Source: an uncultured Bacilli bacterium
GTDB lineage: Bacteria > Bacillota_I > Bacilli_A > RF39 > UBA660
Assembly (NCBI GenBank): GCA_944333305.1
Contig: CALVKV010000045.1
Span: 1 to 10,240, forward strand
Length of the DNA: 10,240 nucleotides
Reading direction: 5' to 3'
Position numbers and translations under genes: made by a program. Shown piece by piece: positions 1 to 7,219 of this stretch (position 1 is its first letter; each line of letters starts with the position of its first letter). The notes under the pieces are model-generated. The model saw only the letters and a list, made by a program, of their open reading frames with translations. It was not told where the DNA came from and did not search any database.

Positions 1-110
1 ATTGCTTAAGAAGATATTATATACATTTTTAAAACTAACTGCACATTAATTGTGCACTTTCAAAAAAAATCAACGAAAAGAAAAATTAAAGATCTTTAAC
101 TACTAAAAAC

Positions 111-139
111 TTGTATAAAAGCTAAATTTATATTATACT
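111..139 (+). promoter_or_regulatory. Promoter of the cdsA-rseP operon
   Basis: TTGTAT (111-116) and TATACT (134-139) are separated by 17 bp, a good SigA-type promoter. Transcription would start near 146, just before the GGAGG at 152-156. The operon can therefore be transcribed independently of whatever lies upstream of the window. Confidence 0.6.
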
Positions 140-167
140 TAATATAAGATTGGAGGATAATGTGTTT

Positions 168-971
168 ATGAAAAAACGTATCTTAAGCGCTATTATTATG
201 ATTTTAATTTTTGTACCTTTATTATTGATAGGAGGTATACCTTTTGCAATTCTTATGACATTGCTTGCAGTAGCTTCTATGCATGAATTAATGACGATAA
301 GAGAGAAAAAGAAAAAGTTTCCGCCACTAGTAAAGGTTGCATCTTATTTGTTAGTTATACTTTCAAGCATCTTAACTTATAATCAAAATATTTTTAGTTA
401 TACTATGAGTTATCAACTAATAAGCTTTATTGTTTTAATTTTCTTATTGCCAATTTTATTAAATGATAAGAAAAAGATGAACTATGATATTAATGATGCC
501 CTTTATTTAGTTGGCTCTCTTCTTTTTATTAATATAGCTTTTAACTTAATATTAGTAGTTAGAAATTATAGTTTAGATTATTTAATTTATTTATTACTTA
601 TAACAGTTATAACAGATACCTTTGCTCTTATAACTGGCATGTATATAGGTAAAACTAAACTAGCACAGTCTATTAGCCCTCATAAAACTGTAGAAGGTTT
701 TGTTGGTGGAGTTTTAATGGGAACTTTTGTCGCTACTACCTTTTACTTTACTGTAATAGATTCAAATATATCTTTAGCAGTTTTAATTCTTACAACTTTT
801 TTCTTAGCAGTTGTAGGACAACTTGGAGACTTAGTATTCTCAAGCATCAAGAGAACATATGATGTTAAAGATTTCTCAAATTTAATACCAGGTCATGGAG
901 GTATATTAGATCGTTTTGATAGTCTAATTTTTGTTATTTTAGCATTTATATTAGTAATGGGATTGATTTAG
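168..971 (+). CDS. cdsA: Phosphatidate cytidylyltransferase (CDP-diglyceride synthase)
   Basis: CdsA converts phosphatidic acid and CTP to CDP-diacylglycerol, the precursor of the anionic phospholipids, in the cytoplasmic membrane. The 267-residue protein is a normal family length and almost entirely hydrophobic, with about eight membrane segments. The C-terminal CTP-transferase signature is clear at residues 225-252: SSIKRTYDVKDF followed by PGHGGILDRFDS, including the conserved Lys-Asp and Asp-Arg-x-Asp residues. The ISPHKTVEG stretch at 169-177 is also typical. I chose ATG 168 because MKKRILSAII matches the usual CdsA beginning. GGAGG at 152-156 lies 11 nt upstream, which is long, so the in-frame GTG at 162 (spacing 5) is a possible alternative. 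The TTG at 150 overlaps the ribosome binding site and is unlikely. rseP follows after 10 nt, and its GGAGG begins within this stop codon, so the two form one operon. Confidence 0.93.
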   Translation: MKKRILSAIIMILIFVPLLLIGGIPFAILMTLLAVASMHELMTIREKKKKFPPLVKVASYLLVILSSILTYNQNIFSYTMSYQLISFIVLIFLLPILLNDKKKMNYDINDALYLVGSLLFINIAFNLILVVRNYSLDYLIYLLLITVITDTFALITGMYIGKTKLAQSISPHKTVEGFVGGVLMGTFVATTFYFTVIDSNISLAVLILTTFFLAVVGQLGDLVFSSIKRTYDVKDFSNLIPGHGGILDRFDSLIFVILAFILVMGLI

Positions 972-981
972 GAGGAACTTC

Positions 982-2019
982 ATGGTTACATTAATATTAT
1001 TCATAATCTTACTAGGTTCAATTATCTTTATTCACGAAGGAGGGCACTTCTTATTTGCCAAATTAACAGGTATTTATGTATATGAATTCGCTCTTGGTAT
1101 GGGACCTAAATTATTTAGCTTTAAAAAAGGTGAAACGGAATATTCTCTAAGAGCCATACCAATTGGGGGCTTTTGTCAATTAGCAGGAGAAGAGGGGGAA
1201 GATGAAAACTTACCAAAGGATCGAACTTTACCAGGTAAAAAGCCTTGGCAAAAATTTCTAGTAATGTTCTTTGGCGCTGGCTTTAATTTTATCTCTGCTA
1301 TTTTAGTTTTATTTTTTATCGCGTTAATATGGGGAGCAACTTCGACAGAACCAATTCTATCAAGTGTAGAAAAGAATAGTCCCGCATATATTGCAGGACT
1401 TAGAGCTGGAGATGAAATATTAGAAATTAATGGTCATGATATTTGGACTATAGATGATATATCTTTATATATAACTATCGCTAATCCTGAAGAAGAAAAT
1501 GAATTTGTTATTAAAAAAGAAAATGGTGATGTGGAAACTTATAATATAAAACCAGAAAAAGTAAAAAATGATGATGGAGACACTAGTTATATTTATGGTA
1601 TAGGAATGCAAGGAGAAGAAGAACATGGCTTTCTAGCTGCTATAAATTATACAATTGTAAAGACTGGTTCTTTATTTAAACAAATGTGGGTTACAGTTTT
1701 AAATCTATTTACAGGAGGAATTAGATTAAGCCAATTAAGTGGTCCTGTAGGCATCTATGAAGTAGTTGGTGCTCAAGCTAGTGGTGGTCTAGCTAGTTTG
1801 TTATATTTATTCTCATTCCTATCAATAAATGTTGGCTTTATTAATCTTTTACCACTACCAGCTTTTGATGGTGGCCATATCTTATTTATAATTATAGAAA
1901 AGATTAAGGGTAGCCCTGTAAAGCCAGAAACAGAAGCTAAGTTCCATGCTGTTGGATTATTCTTGCTAATGCTTCTAATGATTTATGTAACATTCTATGA
2001 TATTTTAAGATTATTTTAA
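982..2019 (+). CDS. rseP: RIP metalloprotease RseP/RasP (site-2 protease family)
   Basis: This is an intramembrane zinc metalloprotease that trims membrane-anchored substrates such as anti-sigma factors and leftover signal peptides. The zinc motif HEGGH sits in the first membrane helix at residues 18-22; the middle pair is more often Phe/Leu-Gly. A second membrane segment at about 91-118 follows. A PDZ domain lies at roughly 125-195 (SPAYIAGLRAGDEILEING). The third zinc ligand motif NLLPLPAFDGG is at 288-298, with Asp296 the expected ligand. A last hydrophobic helix is at about 323-340. The length of 345 residues is slightly short of the usual 350-450 but complete. GGAGGAA at 971-977 gives ideal spacing to ATG 982. 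In many Firmicutes the order is uppS-cdsA-dxr-rseP-proS; here dxr is absent and a terminator follows instead of proS. Confidence 0.93.
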   Translation: MVTLILFIILLGSIIFIHEGGHFLFAKLTGIYVYEFALGMGPKLFSFKKGETEYSLRAIPIGGFCQLAGEEGEDENLPKDRTLPGKKPWQKFLVMFFGAGFNFISAILVLFFIALIWGATSTEPILSSVEKNSPAYIAGLRAGDEILEINGHDIWTIDDISLYITIANPEEENEFVIKKENGDVETYNIKPEKVKNDDGDTSYIYGIGMQGEEEHGFLAAINYTIVKTGSLFKQMWVTVLNLFTGGIRLSQLSGPVGIYEVVGAQASGGLASLLYLFSFLSINVGFINLLPLPAFDGGHILFIIIEKIKGSPVKPETEAKFHAVGLFLLMLLMIYVTFYDILRLF

Positions 2020-2048
2020 AAAGTACTAACACGAATGTTAGTACTTTT
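2019..2048. terminator. Two-way intrinsic terminator between rseP and the lipoprotein gene
   Basis: AAAAGTACTAACA (2019-2031) pairs perfectly over 13 bp with TGTTAGTACTTTT (2036-2048) around a CGAA loop. The A/T ends of the stem give a U-run on both strands, so the hairpin can stop rseP transcription from the left and the 2063-3994 genes from the right. Confidence 0.85.
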
Positions 2049-2062
2049 ACTTAGTTTAATTA

Positions 2063-2950
2063 TTAATTACTATGATATAATTCTTCATTAAGAATATCTA
2101 AATTTTGATTCATCAAAGTTATGTAATCTGCATTAGTTTCTCTTTCTGATTCTGTTAAAACTGTTATTCTATTAGAATTAACTATTTCTAAATTATTAGG
2201 ATAAGTATTAATTAAATTTTGTACATTAGTAGTAGTTTCCACATCTTCATAACTAAATATTTTTGTAATAGAACCTTCTTCTATTAAATCATTTATTGTA
2301 ACTAAATCTTTTTCACTAGTATCATCATTTAAGATATAAACTGTTACTCCATACTTTTCTAAAAATTTATAATTAGTATCAGTAGCAACTATAGTTTTAT
2401 AAGGAGCATTTTCAACAGTTAATCTAATATTAGCATCTAACTCTGATATATCTACTTTTAAATCTTCATAGTTTTCATCAATTTCATCTTTTAAATAATT
2501 ATTTTCAATATATTCATCTAATCCAATTCTAACATTTTGACTCATCATTAACATAAATGATGGATCTAACCAAACTTCTTCCATATTATAATCGTTATCA
2601 AGGACATATGAACTATCAATTATTCGTAAATCATTATTATAATCTAATAAATCTACAGTAAGTTCTCTTTCTCTTTCCACTAAACCAGTGTAGATAAATA
2701 AATCTTTACTAGCAAAATCTCTTTTTTGTTTATTAGTGAAATCATAATCGTTAACATCAACACCATCAGGATAAATATTACTTATTTTAGCATGATCACC
2801 ATAAAGCCTTTCAATAATATATTCGTTAGGATAATTAGTAGCATATATTTCAATATCTTCCATATCATCACTTTTACAACCCGTTGCACTAAGCATTATA
2901 GCAACTCCAAGAAAAGCAATCTTTCCTAATTTTTTAACACTTCTTTTCAT
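2063..2950 (-). CDS. TroA/ZnuA-like substrate-binding lipoprotein, metal ligands apparently lost
   Basis: The protein has 295 residues with a lipoprotein signal peptide: KRSVKKLGK, a hydrophobic stretch, then lipobox SATGC with the lipidated Cys at 25. The mature part resembles cluster A-I zinc/manganese ABC solute-binding proteins (AdcA, ZnuA, TroA) in fold landmarks: IYATNYPNEYIIERLYGD at 35-52, DLFIYTGLVER at 83-93, VWLDP at 126-130, NYKFLEKYGV at 193-202. The positions that normally hold the metal-binding His are altered. The PHxYEP-like site reads VNDYDF (66-71), DPHxWLDP reads MEEVWLDP, and the third His site reads TDTNYKF. Only two His occur in the whole protein (53 and 293). No ABC ATPase or permease is adjacent. 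AGGAG eight nt upstream of ATG 2950 supports the start. The first 17 nt overlap the end of yidD, so translation is probably coupled. The fold assignment is from motifs only; the ligand is unknown. Confidence 0.72.
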   Translation of the reverse strand: MKRSVKKLGKIAFLGVAIMLSATGCKSDDMEDIEIYATNYPNEYIIERLYGDHAKISNIYPDGVDVNDYDFTNKQKRDFASKDLFIYTGLVERERELTVDLLDYNNDLRIIDSSYVLDNDYNMEEVWLDPSFMLMMSQNVRIGLDEYIENNYLKDEIDENYEDLKVDISELDANIRLTVENAPYKTIVATDTNYKFLEKYGVTVYILNDDTSEKDLVTINDLIEEGSITKIFSYEDVETTTNVQNLINTYPNNLEIVNSNRITVLTESERETNADYITLMNQNLDILNEELYHSN

Positions 2951-3170
2951 TCTTTTTCTCCTCTCTTATAACTGGATCATACCCATATCTTGCTCCTGGA
3001 TGACATCTTAATATCCTTTTAAAGCCAAGAAAACATCCTTTAATAGACCCATATTCTTCTATCGCTTCAATGGTATAATTAGAACAAGTTGGATAAAAAT
3101 GACAAGCCCCATGACTTGCTAGTGGCATCTTTTGATAAAGACGAATTAATTTAATTAAGATTCTCTTCAT
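2934..3170 (-). CDS. yidD: Membrane protein insertion efficiency factor YidD
   Basis: YidD is a small membrane-associated protein that helps YidC and Sec insert inner-membrane proteins. The 78-residue product carries the family block nearly complete: CHFYPTCSNYTIEAIEEYG at 23-41, GCFLGFKRILRCHP at 45-58, then YGYDPV at 63-68. An amphipathic basic N-terminus (MKRILIKLIRLYQK) fits membrane association. I chose ATG 3170 because AGGTG sits six nt upstream. The GTG at 3179 lies within that ribosome binding site. The gene normally sits in the rpmH-rnpA-yidD-yidC cluster at the origin. Here it is separate, with its own promoter and a lipoprotein gene overlapping its last 17 nt. A Lys-rich tail (EEKKNEKKC) replaces the usual end. 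Confidence 0.93.
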   Translation of the reverse strand: MKRILIKLIRLYQKMPLASHGACHFYPTCSNYTIEAIEEYGSIKGCFLGFKRILRCHPGARYGYDPVIREEKKNEKKC

Positions 3171-3187
3171 ATTTAACACCTAAAGAT

Positions 3188-3216
3188 ATTGTACTATAAA
3201 ATTTGCCTCATATCAA
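3188..3216 (-). promoter_or_regulatory. Promoter of yidD and the lipoprotein gene
   Basis: Reading the minus strand, TTGATA (3216-3211) and TACAAT (3193-3188) are 17 bp apart. The start point would be near 3181, giving a leader of about ten nt before the yidD start. It lies between the zupT stop and yidD, and I see no terminator there, so readthrough from zupT is also possible. Confidence 0.6.
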
Positions 3217-3229
3217 ACATAACCTAAAA

Positions 3230-3994
3230 TTATCCTAGTAAGAAATGTGAAATTAACATAAAAATAAAACCAACACCAAAGAAAGCAAAAGTAAAATTAC
3301 GGTTTTTATAACTTAATGATTCGCTTAACAACTCATAAATACTAATATGTATCATAATACCTGATATTATTGATAAAATTATACTCATAATAAAGTTATT
3401 AATAATACTTGCAAGAAAAAAGTAAGCTAATATTGCCCCAAGAGGCTCAGATAAACCAGATATTAAAGTATAAATAAAAGCTTTAAATTTTGATTTAGTA
3501 CTAAAGTAAATTGGCATAGCAATACTTATCCCTTCAGGAATATTATGAAAACTAATGGCAAAAGCAAGTGACAAGCCTAAGCTTTTATTAGTAGAACTAG
3601 AAAGAAAAGTAGCAACCCCTTCAGGAATATTATGCATAATAATAGCAAGCATAGATACAAGACCAAGCCTATATAGTTTTTTATTACTTACATTTTTATT
3701 TTCACTTTTAGGTAAGAATTTATCTATTAACATTGATATTATAACCCCAAGAGATATAAATATTAATAAAAATAAAAGAGCAGGGAAGCCTTTAAAAATA
3801 GATGTTAGTAAATTAAAAGATTCTGGTATTAGATCAGTTATAGATACACAAATCATTACTCCACTAGCAAAAGCTAAAGAAGCCATAATAATAGTCTTTT
3901 CATTTTTTAAATTAAAAAGTAAAGGAACAAAGCCAATTAAAGTAGATAATCCTGCTAAAGTAGACAAAATAAAAGCATAACTAAAACTAGCCAT
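3230..3994 (-). CDS. zupT: ZIP-family divalent metal transporter, ZupT-like
   Basis: ZIP transporters bring Zn2+ and related divalent metals into the cytoplasm. The 254-residue length is close to E. coli ZupT (257) and there are about eight hydrophobic helices. The two hallmark motifs are exact: HNIPEG at residues 121-126 (helix IV) and HNIPEG at 150-155 (helix V), which together form the metal site. Further landmarks are FASGVMICVSITDLIPES (42-59), SGLSEPLGAI (179-188) and the helix VII region MIHISIYELLSES (214-226). The hydrophilic loop between helices III and IV (about 91-109) is short and Lys-rich, lacking the usual long His stretch. ATG 3994 is preceded by a modest GGTGAT. The family assignment is firm; the preferred metal cannot be read from the sequence. 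The possible link to the metal-site-lacking lipoprotein downstream is speculative. Confidence 0.92.
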   Translation of the reverse strand: MASFSYAFILSTLAGLSTLIGFVPLLFNLKNEKTIIMASLAFASGVMICVSITDLIPESFNLLTSIFKGFPALLFLLIFISLGVIISMLIDKFLPKSENKNVSNKKLYRLGLVSMLAIIMHNIPEGVATFLSSSTNKSLGLSLAFAISFHNIPEGISIAMPIYFSTKSKFKAFIYTLISGLSEPLGAILAYFFLASIINNFIMSIILSIISGIMIHISIYELLSESLSYKNRNFTFAFFGVGFIFMLISHFLLG

Positions 3995-4045
3995 AATATC
4001 ACCAGTAATAGATATGCTAAAGAAAGAAAATTTATGCTATAAATG

Positions 4046-4074
4046 TTGATACAAACACTATTAAATGTTATAAT
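4046..4074 (+). promoter_or_regulatory. Promoter of the transglutaminase-like/queH operon
   Basis: TTGATA (4046-4051) and a perfect TATAAT (4069-4074) are exactly 17 bp apart. The start would be near 4081, followed by the GAGGGGG ribosome binding site at 4089-4095. This near-consensus promoter predicts strong constitutive expression of the four-gene operon. It faces away from zupT. Confidence 0.8.
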
Positions 4075-4101
4075 ACTCTTGCATTTACGAGGGGGATAAA
4101 C

Positions 4102-4941
4102 ATGTTTCTTGATGAAAAAATACAAAGTGAGCAAACAGAATTAGATAGTTATCTATCAACATATACAAACGATTCATTACATCTAAAGATGAAAGAAGAT
4201 TTTGGTGAAGTCTTAAATAATATAGAAAAAATAGCAGCTATTTTAAATTTACAATCAGGTATAGAAGTTAGTATCCTTAGTGGCTATTTAATACATGGAG
4301 GCTATTTATCCGTAACCTCTATGCACACTTATCAAAAGGGAATAATAGATATAAAAAGATTCCTTGATGATAAGGTCTTATATCTTGCTTTAAAGATATT
4401 TAGTGGAAAGGGTTCTTGCCGTCATTCAGCTTGCTTTACTAAGAAAGTTCTTGATAATTTTAATATAAAAAACAGTATAGTTTCTGTTGACGCTGTAGAG
4501 AAAGATTATAATATAAATGAAATTAGACTATTTTTGAATAATTTACATAAAAATGTATCAAGTCATACTAATCATGTTCTTAATTATATAAGTGATAATG
4601 AAATAAATTATTTAATTGATAATAATTCAATGCCTCTTTTTATATTTCAGGTATATAATCAATTTGCTAGTTCTATAGATGGTTTCAGTTTTGAATTTCC
4701 TATTTATAGCTATGAATATGATCTTTTTAGTAATGAATTTATTGATTATAGAAAAGTTCCACCCCTAACTGAAGAAGAAGCTGCACAATTAATTAATATG
4801 GCAACTGCTACTATAAAAATATGTTGGGCTAATCAAGCATTATTTGAAGAGTTCTATCTTCATAATAAAGATATTTATCAAAATATTAATGCAACTTACG
4901 AGAAAGTATATGAAAAAGAAAAGAAACTTAAATTGATATAA
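4102..4941 (+). CDS. Transglutaminase-like Cys-His-Asp protein, paralogue 1
   Basis: This 279-residue cytoplasmic protein (no signal peptide or membrane segment) is not from a family I can name exactly. The order of motifs is that of the bacterial transglutaminase-like superfamily. A Cys heads a helix in SGKGSCRHSA (Cys106), followed by KKVLDNFNIKN. A His precedes a strand in SHTNHVLNYI (His158). An Asp ends the next strand in INYLIDNNS (Asp173). These would form the papain-like triad. Residues 27-90 form a predicted helical front, and 244-279 a conserved acidic-basic helical tail (ALFEEFYLHNKDIYQNINATY). The same plan recurs in the two other proteins of this operon. AGGGGG six nt upstream supports the ATG. 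Without the triad call it would be a hypothetical protein. The activity could be protease, amidase, transglutaminase or an inactive scaffold. Confidence 0.7.
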   Translation: MFLDEKIQSEQTELDSYLSTYTNDSLHLKMKEDFGEVLNNIEKIAAILNLQSGIEVSILSGYLIHGGYLSVTSMHTYQKGIIDIKRFLDDKVLYLALKIFSGKGSCRHSACFTKKVLDNFNIKNSIVSVDAVEKDYNINEIRLFLNNLHKNVSSHTNHVLNYISDNEINYLIDNNSMPLFIFQVYNQFASSIDGFSFEFPIYSYEYDLFSNEFIDYRKVPPLTEEEAAQLINMATATIKICWANQALFEEFYLHNKDIYQNINATYEKVYEKEKKLKLI

Positions 4942-4983
4942 TTATTTTATAAAAAATATTTATTTAAAAGAAGGTAAATTACA

Positions 4984-5854
4984 ATGATAATAAAAGATAA
5001 AATAGAAGCAATAAAACTAAAAAAAAGCTCAAAGAAAATATCAATATGATTATTATAAAAATGCTAAACAAGCAGCTTTATTTAAAAACTTTGCTATATT
5101 TTTAGACAATTTCACATCTTTTGCAAACAATCTTGATGTTAAATCTGGTATATCTCTAATTACACTTACAGGTTATATGATTCACAATGGTATTGTTTCT
5201 GAAAAAGGAAGTTATACTTATAAGAAAATAGATGGTGATATATGTACTATAGTAACTAAAGAAGATTTCAATATTGGGTTGAAAGTTTTTAGTGGGGAAG
5301 CTTGTTGTCATCATACTGCTAGTTTTGGAAAACTTATTCTTGATAGTTTTAATATCAAGAACTATACAGTAGATACTTACTATAATAAAGATAATCTTGA
5401 TGAAAACTTATTACAGATATTACGTTTTTTAAATGAAACTAGACACAAGCCTATATGTTATAATAGGCATAATCATACTTTTAATTATATAAATGATGCT
5501 GGTTTAGAATTTTTTGCAGATATAACAACTGGAACTATGTTATTATTCTATAGTGATAAAGGACTAGCTAGTAATTTCAATTACAAACTTAGTAATGTTT
5601 TGCCTCTTTATAATTATAACTATTTTGGAATAAAAAGGATTGATTTTTCTAAAGTAAAACCTCTTACTGAAGCAGAGCGTTTAGAACTAGATGCTAAAGT
5701 TAATCATGATCTTGATAAATTTAAAATGAATCATAGTTTGTTTTTAGAATTCTATTTGCAAAATAAAGAGCTTTACCACAATATTAATGAAGCTTATAAT
5801 GGACTATATGAAGAACAGAAAAAACTAAAATTTATAAGGAAGCGAGAAGAATGA
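4984..5854 (+). pseudogene. Transglutaminase-like paralogue 2, split by a frameshift in an A8 tract
   Basis: Translation from ATG 4984 (AGAAGG at 4969-4974, spacing 9) runs 21 codons and stops at TGA 5047. Removing one A from the eight at 5019-5026 joins this start to the open frame that runs to TGA 5854, giving 289 residues, close to the 279 of the upstream paralogue. The region just after the shift aligns with paralogue 1: LDVKSGISLITLTGYMIHNG against LNLQSGIEVSILSGYLIHGG. Triad candidates in the rebuilt protein are Cys108 (SGEACCHHTA), His164 (RHNHTFNYI) and Asp179 (FFADITT); the tail FLEFYLQNKELYHNINEAY is also shared. A truncated product from ATG 5177 (225 residues) would keep the triad, but no good ribosome binding site precedes it. 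Possible causes are a real mutation, polymerase slippage at A8 restoring the frame in some transcripts, or a sequencing error. The intact downstream frame and the 4-nt stop/start overlap with queH suggest it is still functional or very recently broken. Confidence 0.72.
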
Positions 5855-6468
5855 ATTATAACTTAGAATGTGAAAAAGTATTAAATAATATAGATTTAAA
5901 TAACAAGCCCTCTTTATTATTACATGCTTGTTGTGCTCCATGTTCATCATCAGTTTTAGAGAAAATATCAAAATACTTTGATATAACTATTCTTTTTTAT
6001 AATCCAAATATCACTGACTATAAAGAATATCTTAAAAGGAAAGAAGAGTTAGAAAAATTTATTAACCTAGTAGGTTATGATATAAAACTATTAGATTGTA
6101 ATTATGATAAAGAAAAATTTTTAGAAATGTCTCATGGCTTAGAAGACTTAAAAGAAGGAGATATTAGATGTTATAAGTGTTATAACTTAAGACTTGAAGA
6201 AACAGCAAAGCTTGCTAAAATGCATAATTTTGATTATTTTACTACCACTTTATCAATAAGCCCTTATAAAAATAGTAAATGGTTAAATGAAATAGGGGAG
6301 GAGCTATCTAAAAAATATAATATTAATTATTTATATGCTGACTTTAAAAAGAAAAATGGTTATAAAAGAAGTATAGAGTTATCTCATATCTATAATTTAT
6401 ATCGTCAAGACTACTGTGGCTGCATCTATTCTAAAGTAGAAAGGTTAGAAAAAATAAAAAATGAGTAA
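5851..6468 (+). CDS. queH: Epoxyqueuosine reductase QueH
   Basis: QueH (formerly DUF208, COG1636) reduces epoxyqueuosine to queuosine at the tRNA wobble position, the last step of queuosine synthesis, and replaces the unrelated QueG in many anaerobes. The 205-residue protein shows HACCAPCSS at 25-33, FYNPNI at 49-54, EGDIRCYKCYNLRL at 102-115 and QDYCGCIYS at 186-194. The paired Cys of these motifs are the expected iron-sulfur and metal ligands. Its ATG overlaps the stop of the split paralogue as ATGA, and its end overlaps the next gene by 8 nt, so translation is coupled on both sides. No other queuosine genes are in the window. Identification is firm; its presence inside a transglutaminase-like gene cluster is unexplained. 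Confidence 0.95.
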   Translation: MNYNLECEKVLNNIDLNNKPSLLLHACCAPCSSSVLEKISKYFDITILFYNPNITDYKEYLKRKEELEKFINLVGYDIKLLDCNYDKEKFLEMSHGLEDLKEGDIRCYKCYNLRLEETAKLAKMHNFDYFTTTLSISPYKNSKWLNEIGEELSKKYNINYLYADFKKKNGYKRSIELSHIYNLYRQDYCGCIYSKVERLEKIKNE

Positions 6469-7219
6469 CTTTTTTAAAGAGTATTGTAAAAGTAATATAA
6501 GAAAAGATTTAATTTATCTTAATGCATATAGCCTTTGTAATTTAGATGATGTTGCTAAAGAATTTGATATAGAAGAAATATCAGGTTTGTTGGCTATGTT
6601 TTATTATTCCTATAAGAATGGTTATTTATCTTATAAACATACATTTGAATTTGATAAAAATAAATCATATTCTGCTGATTTGCCTCCAAATGATTTAGGC
6701 TTTTATATAGTAGAAGGTTATGGTGTTTGTAGAAATATATCTTATCAACTAAAAACTTTTCTTACTTTAAATAATATAAAAAGTTATGTTGCAACTACTG
6801 AGTCTAAAGAGTTTTCTAATAGCCATAGAACATTAGCATTGTATGTTAATTTATTTCCTTCTTTATTAGGAAATCATGTTGTTAATTATATTAAGCATGA
6901 TAATATATCATTTCTATATGACCCTACTAATAATAGTTTTCCTAAAATTATGGGCTATTCACTTCAACAATATCCATATGATGATAAAATACAACCGGTA
7001 TGGATTGTAAATTCTATAAATGATGGAATTATTATGCCGATAATAAAAAAAGCTCCTCCATCAGATAAAATGATGGAAATAGTTAACAGTTATTTTAATT
7101 ATTTAGAGCTATTTGATAAGAATATTGATATATTTGAAAGATTTTATAATAATAATAAAGAAATATACTTTGAATTTCATGATAAGTTTTCGAAAGTAAA
7201 AGAAAAGAAGTTATATTAA
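6461..7219 (+). CDS. Transglutaminase-like Cys-His-Asp protein, paralogue 3
   Basis: The 252-residue cytoplasmic protein shares the layout of the two upstream paralogues but is much more diverged. Candidate triad: Cys90 in VEGYGVCRNISYQLKTFL, His139 in LLGNHVVNYI and Asp154 in ISFLYDPTNN. The Asp-Pro-Thr and the Gly-Tyr-Gly-x-Cys around the nucleophile are closer to the classical transglutaminase-core pattern than those of its neighbours, and they anchor the call for all three. The C-terminal tail (DIFERFYNNNKEIYFEFHDKF) matches the shared tail of paralogues 1 and 2. The start overlaps queH by 8 nt and has no strong ribosome binding site, so it probably relies on coupled translation. It ends the operon without a visible terminator and overlaps the stop of the opposing radical SAM gene by 4 nt. 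Confidence 0.72.
   Translation: MSNFFKEYCKSNIRKDLIYLNAYSLCNLDDVAKEFDIEEISGLLAMFYYSYKNGYLSYKHTFEFDKNKSYSADLPPNDLGFYIVEGYGVCRNISYQLKTFLTLNNIKSYVATTESKEFSNSHRTLALYVNLFPSLLGNHVVNYIKHDNISFLYDPTNNSFPKIMGYSLQQYPYDDKIQPVWIVNSINDGIIMPIIKKAPPSDKMMEIVNSYFNYLELFDKNIDIFERFYNNNKEIYFEFHDKFSKVKEKKLY

Noticed and set aside
40..56. Inverted repeat TGCACA-TTAAT-TGTGCA as a terminator
   Set aside because: The stem is only 6 bp and no real T-run follows on the plus strand. It could end an upstream gene, but I cannot support it.
150..167. TTG start extending cdsA by six residues
   Set aside because: It overlaps the GGAGG ribosome binding site, and CdsA proteins begin with the MKxRI pattern found at 168.
2726..2929. 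Plus-strand open frame of 67 codons opposite the lipoprotein gene
   Set aside because: It is a shadow of the real minus-strand gene, with no ribosome binding site and composition typical of antisense reading.
3555..3980. Plus-strand open frame of 141 codons opposite zupT
   Set aside because: It is antisense to an unambiguous ZIP transporter, lacks a ribosome binding site, and resembles no family.
5047..5049. TGA read as tryptophan (alternative genetic code) joining the split paralogue
   Set aside because: Reading through TGA would not restore the frame, TGG is used for Trp throughout, and TGA serves as the natural stop at 5852.
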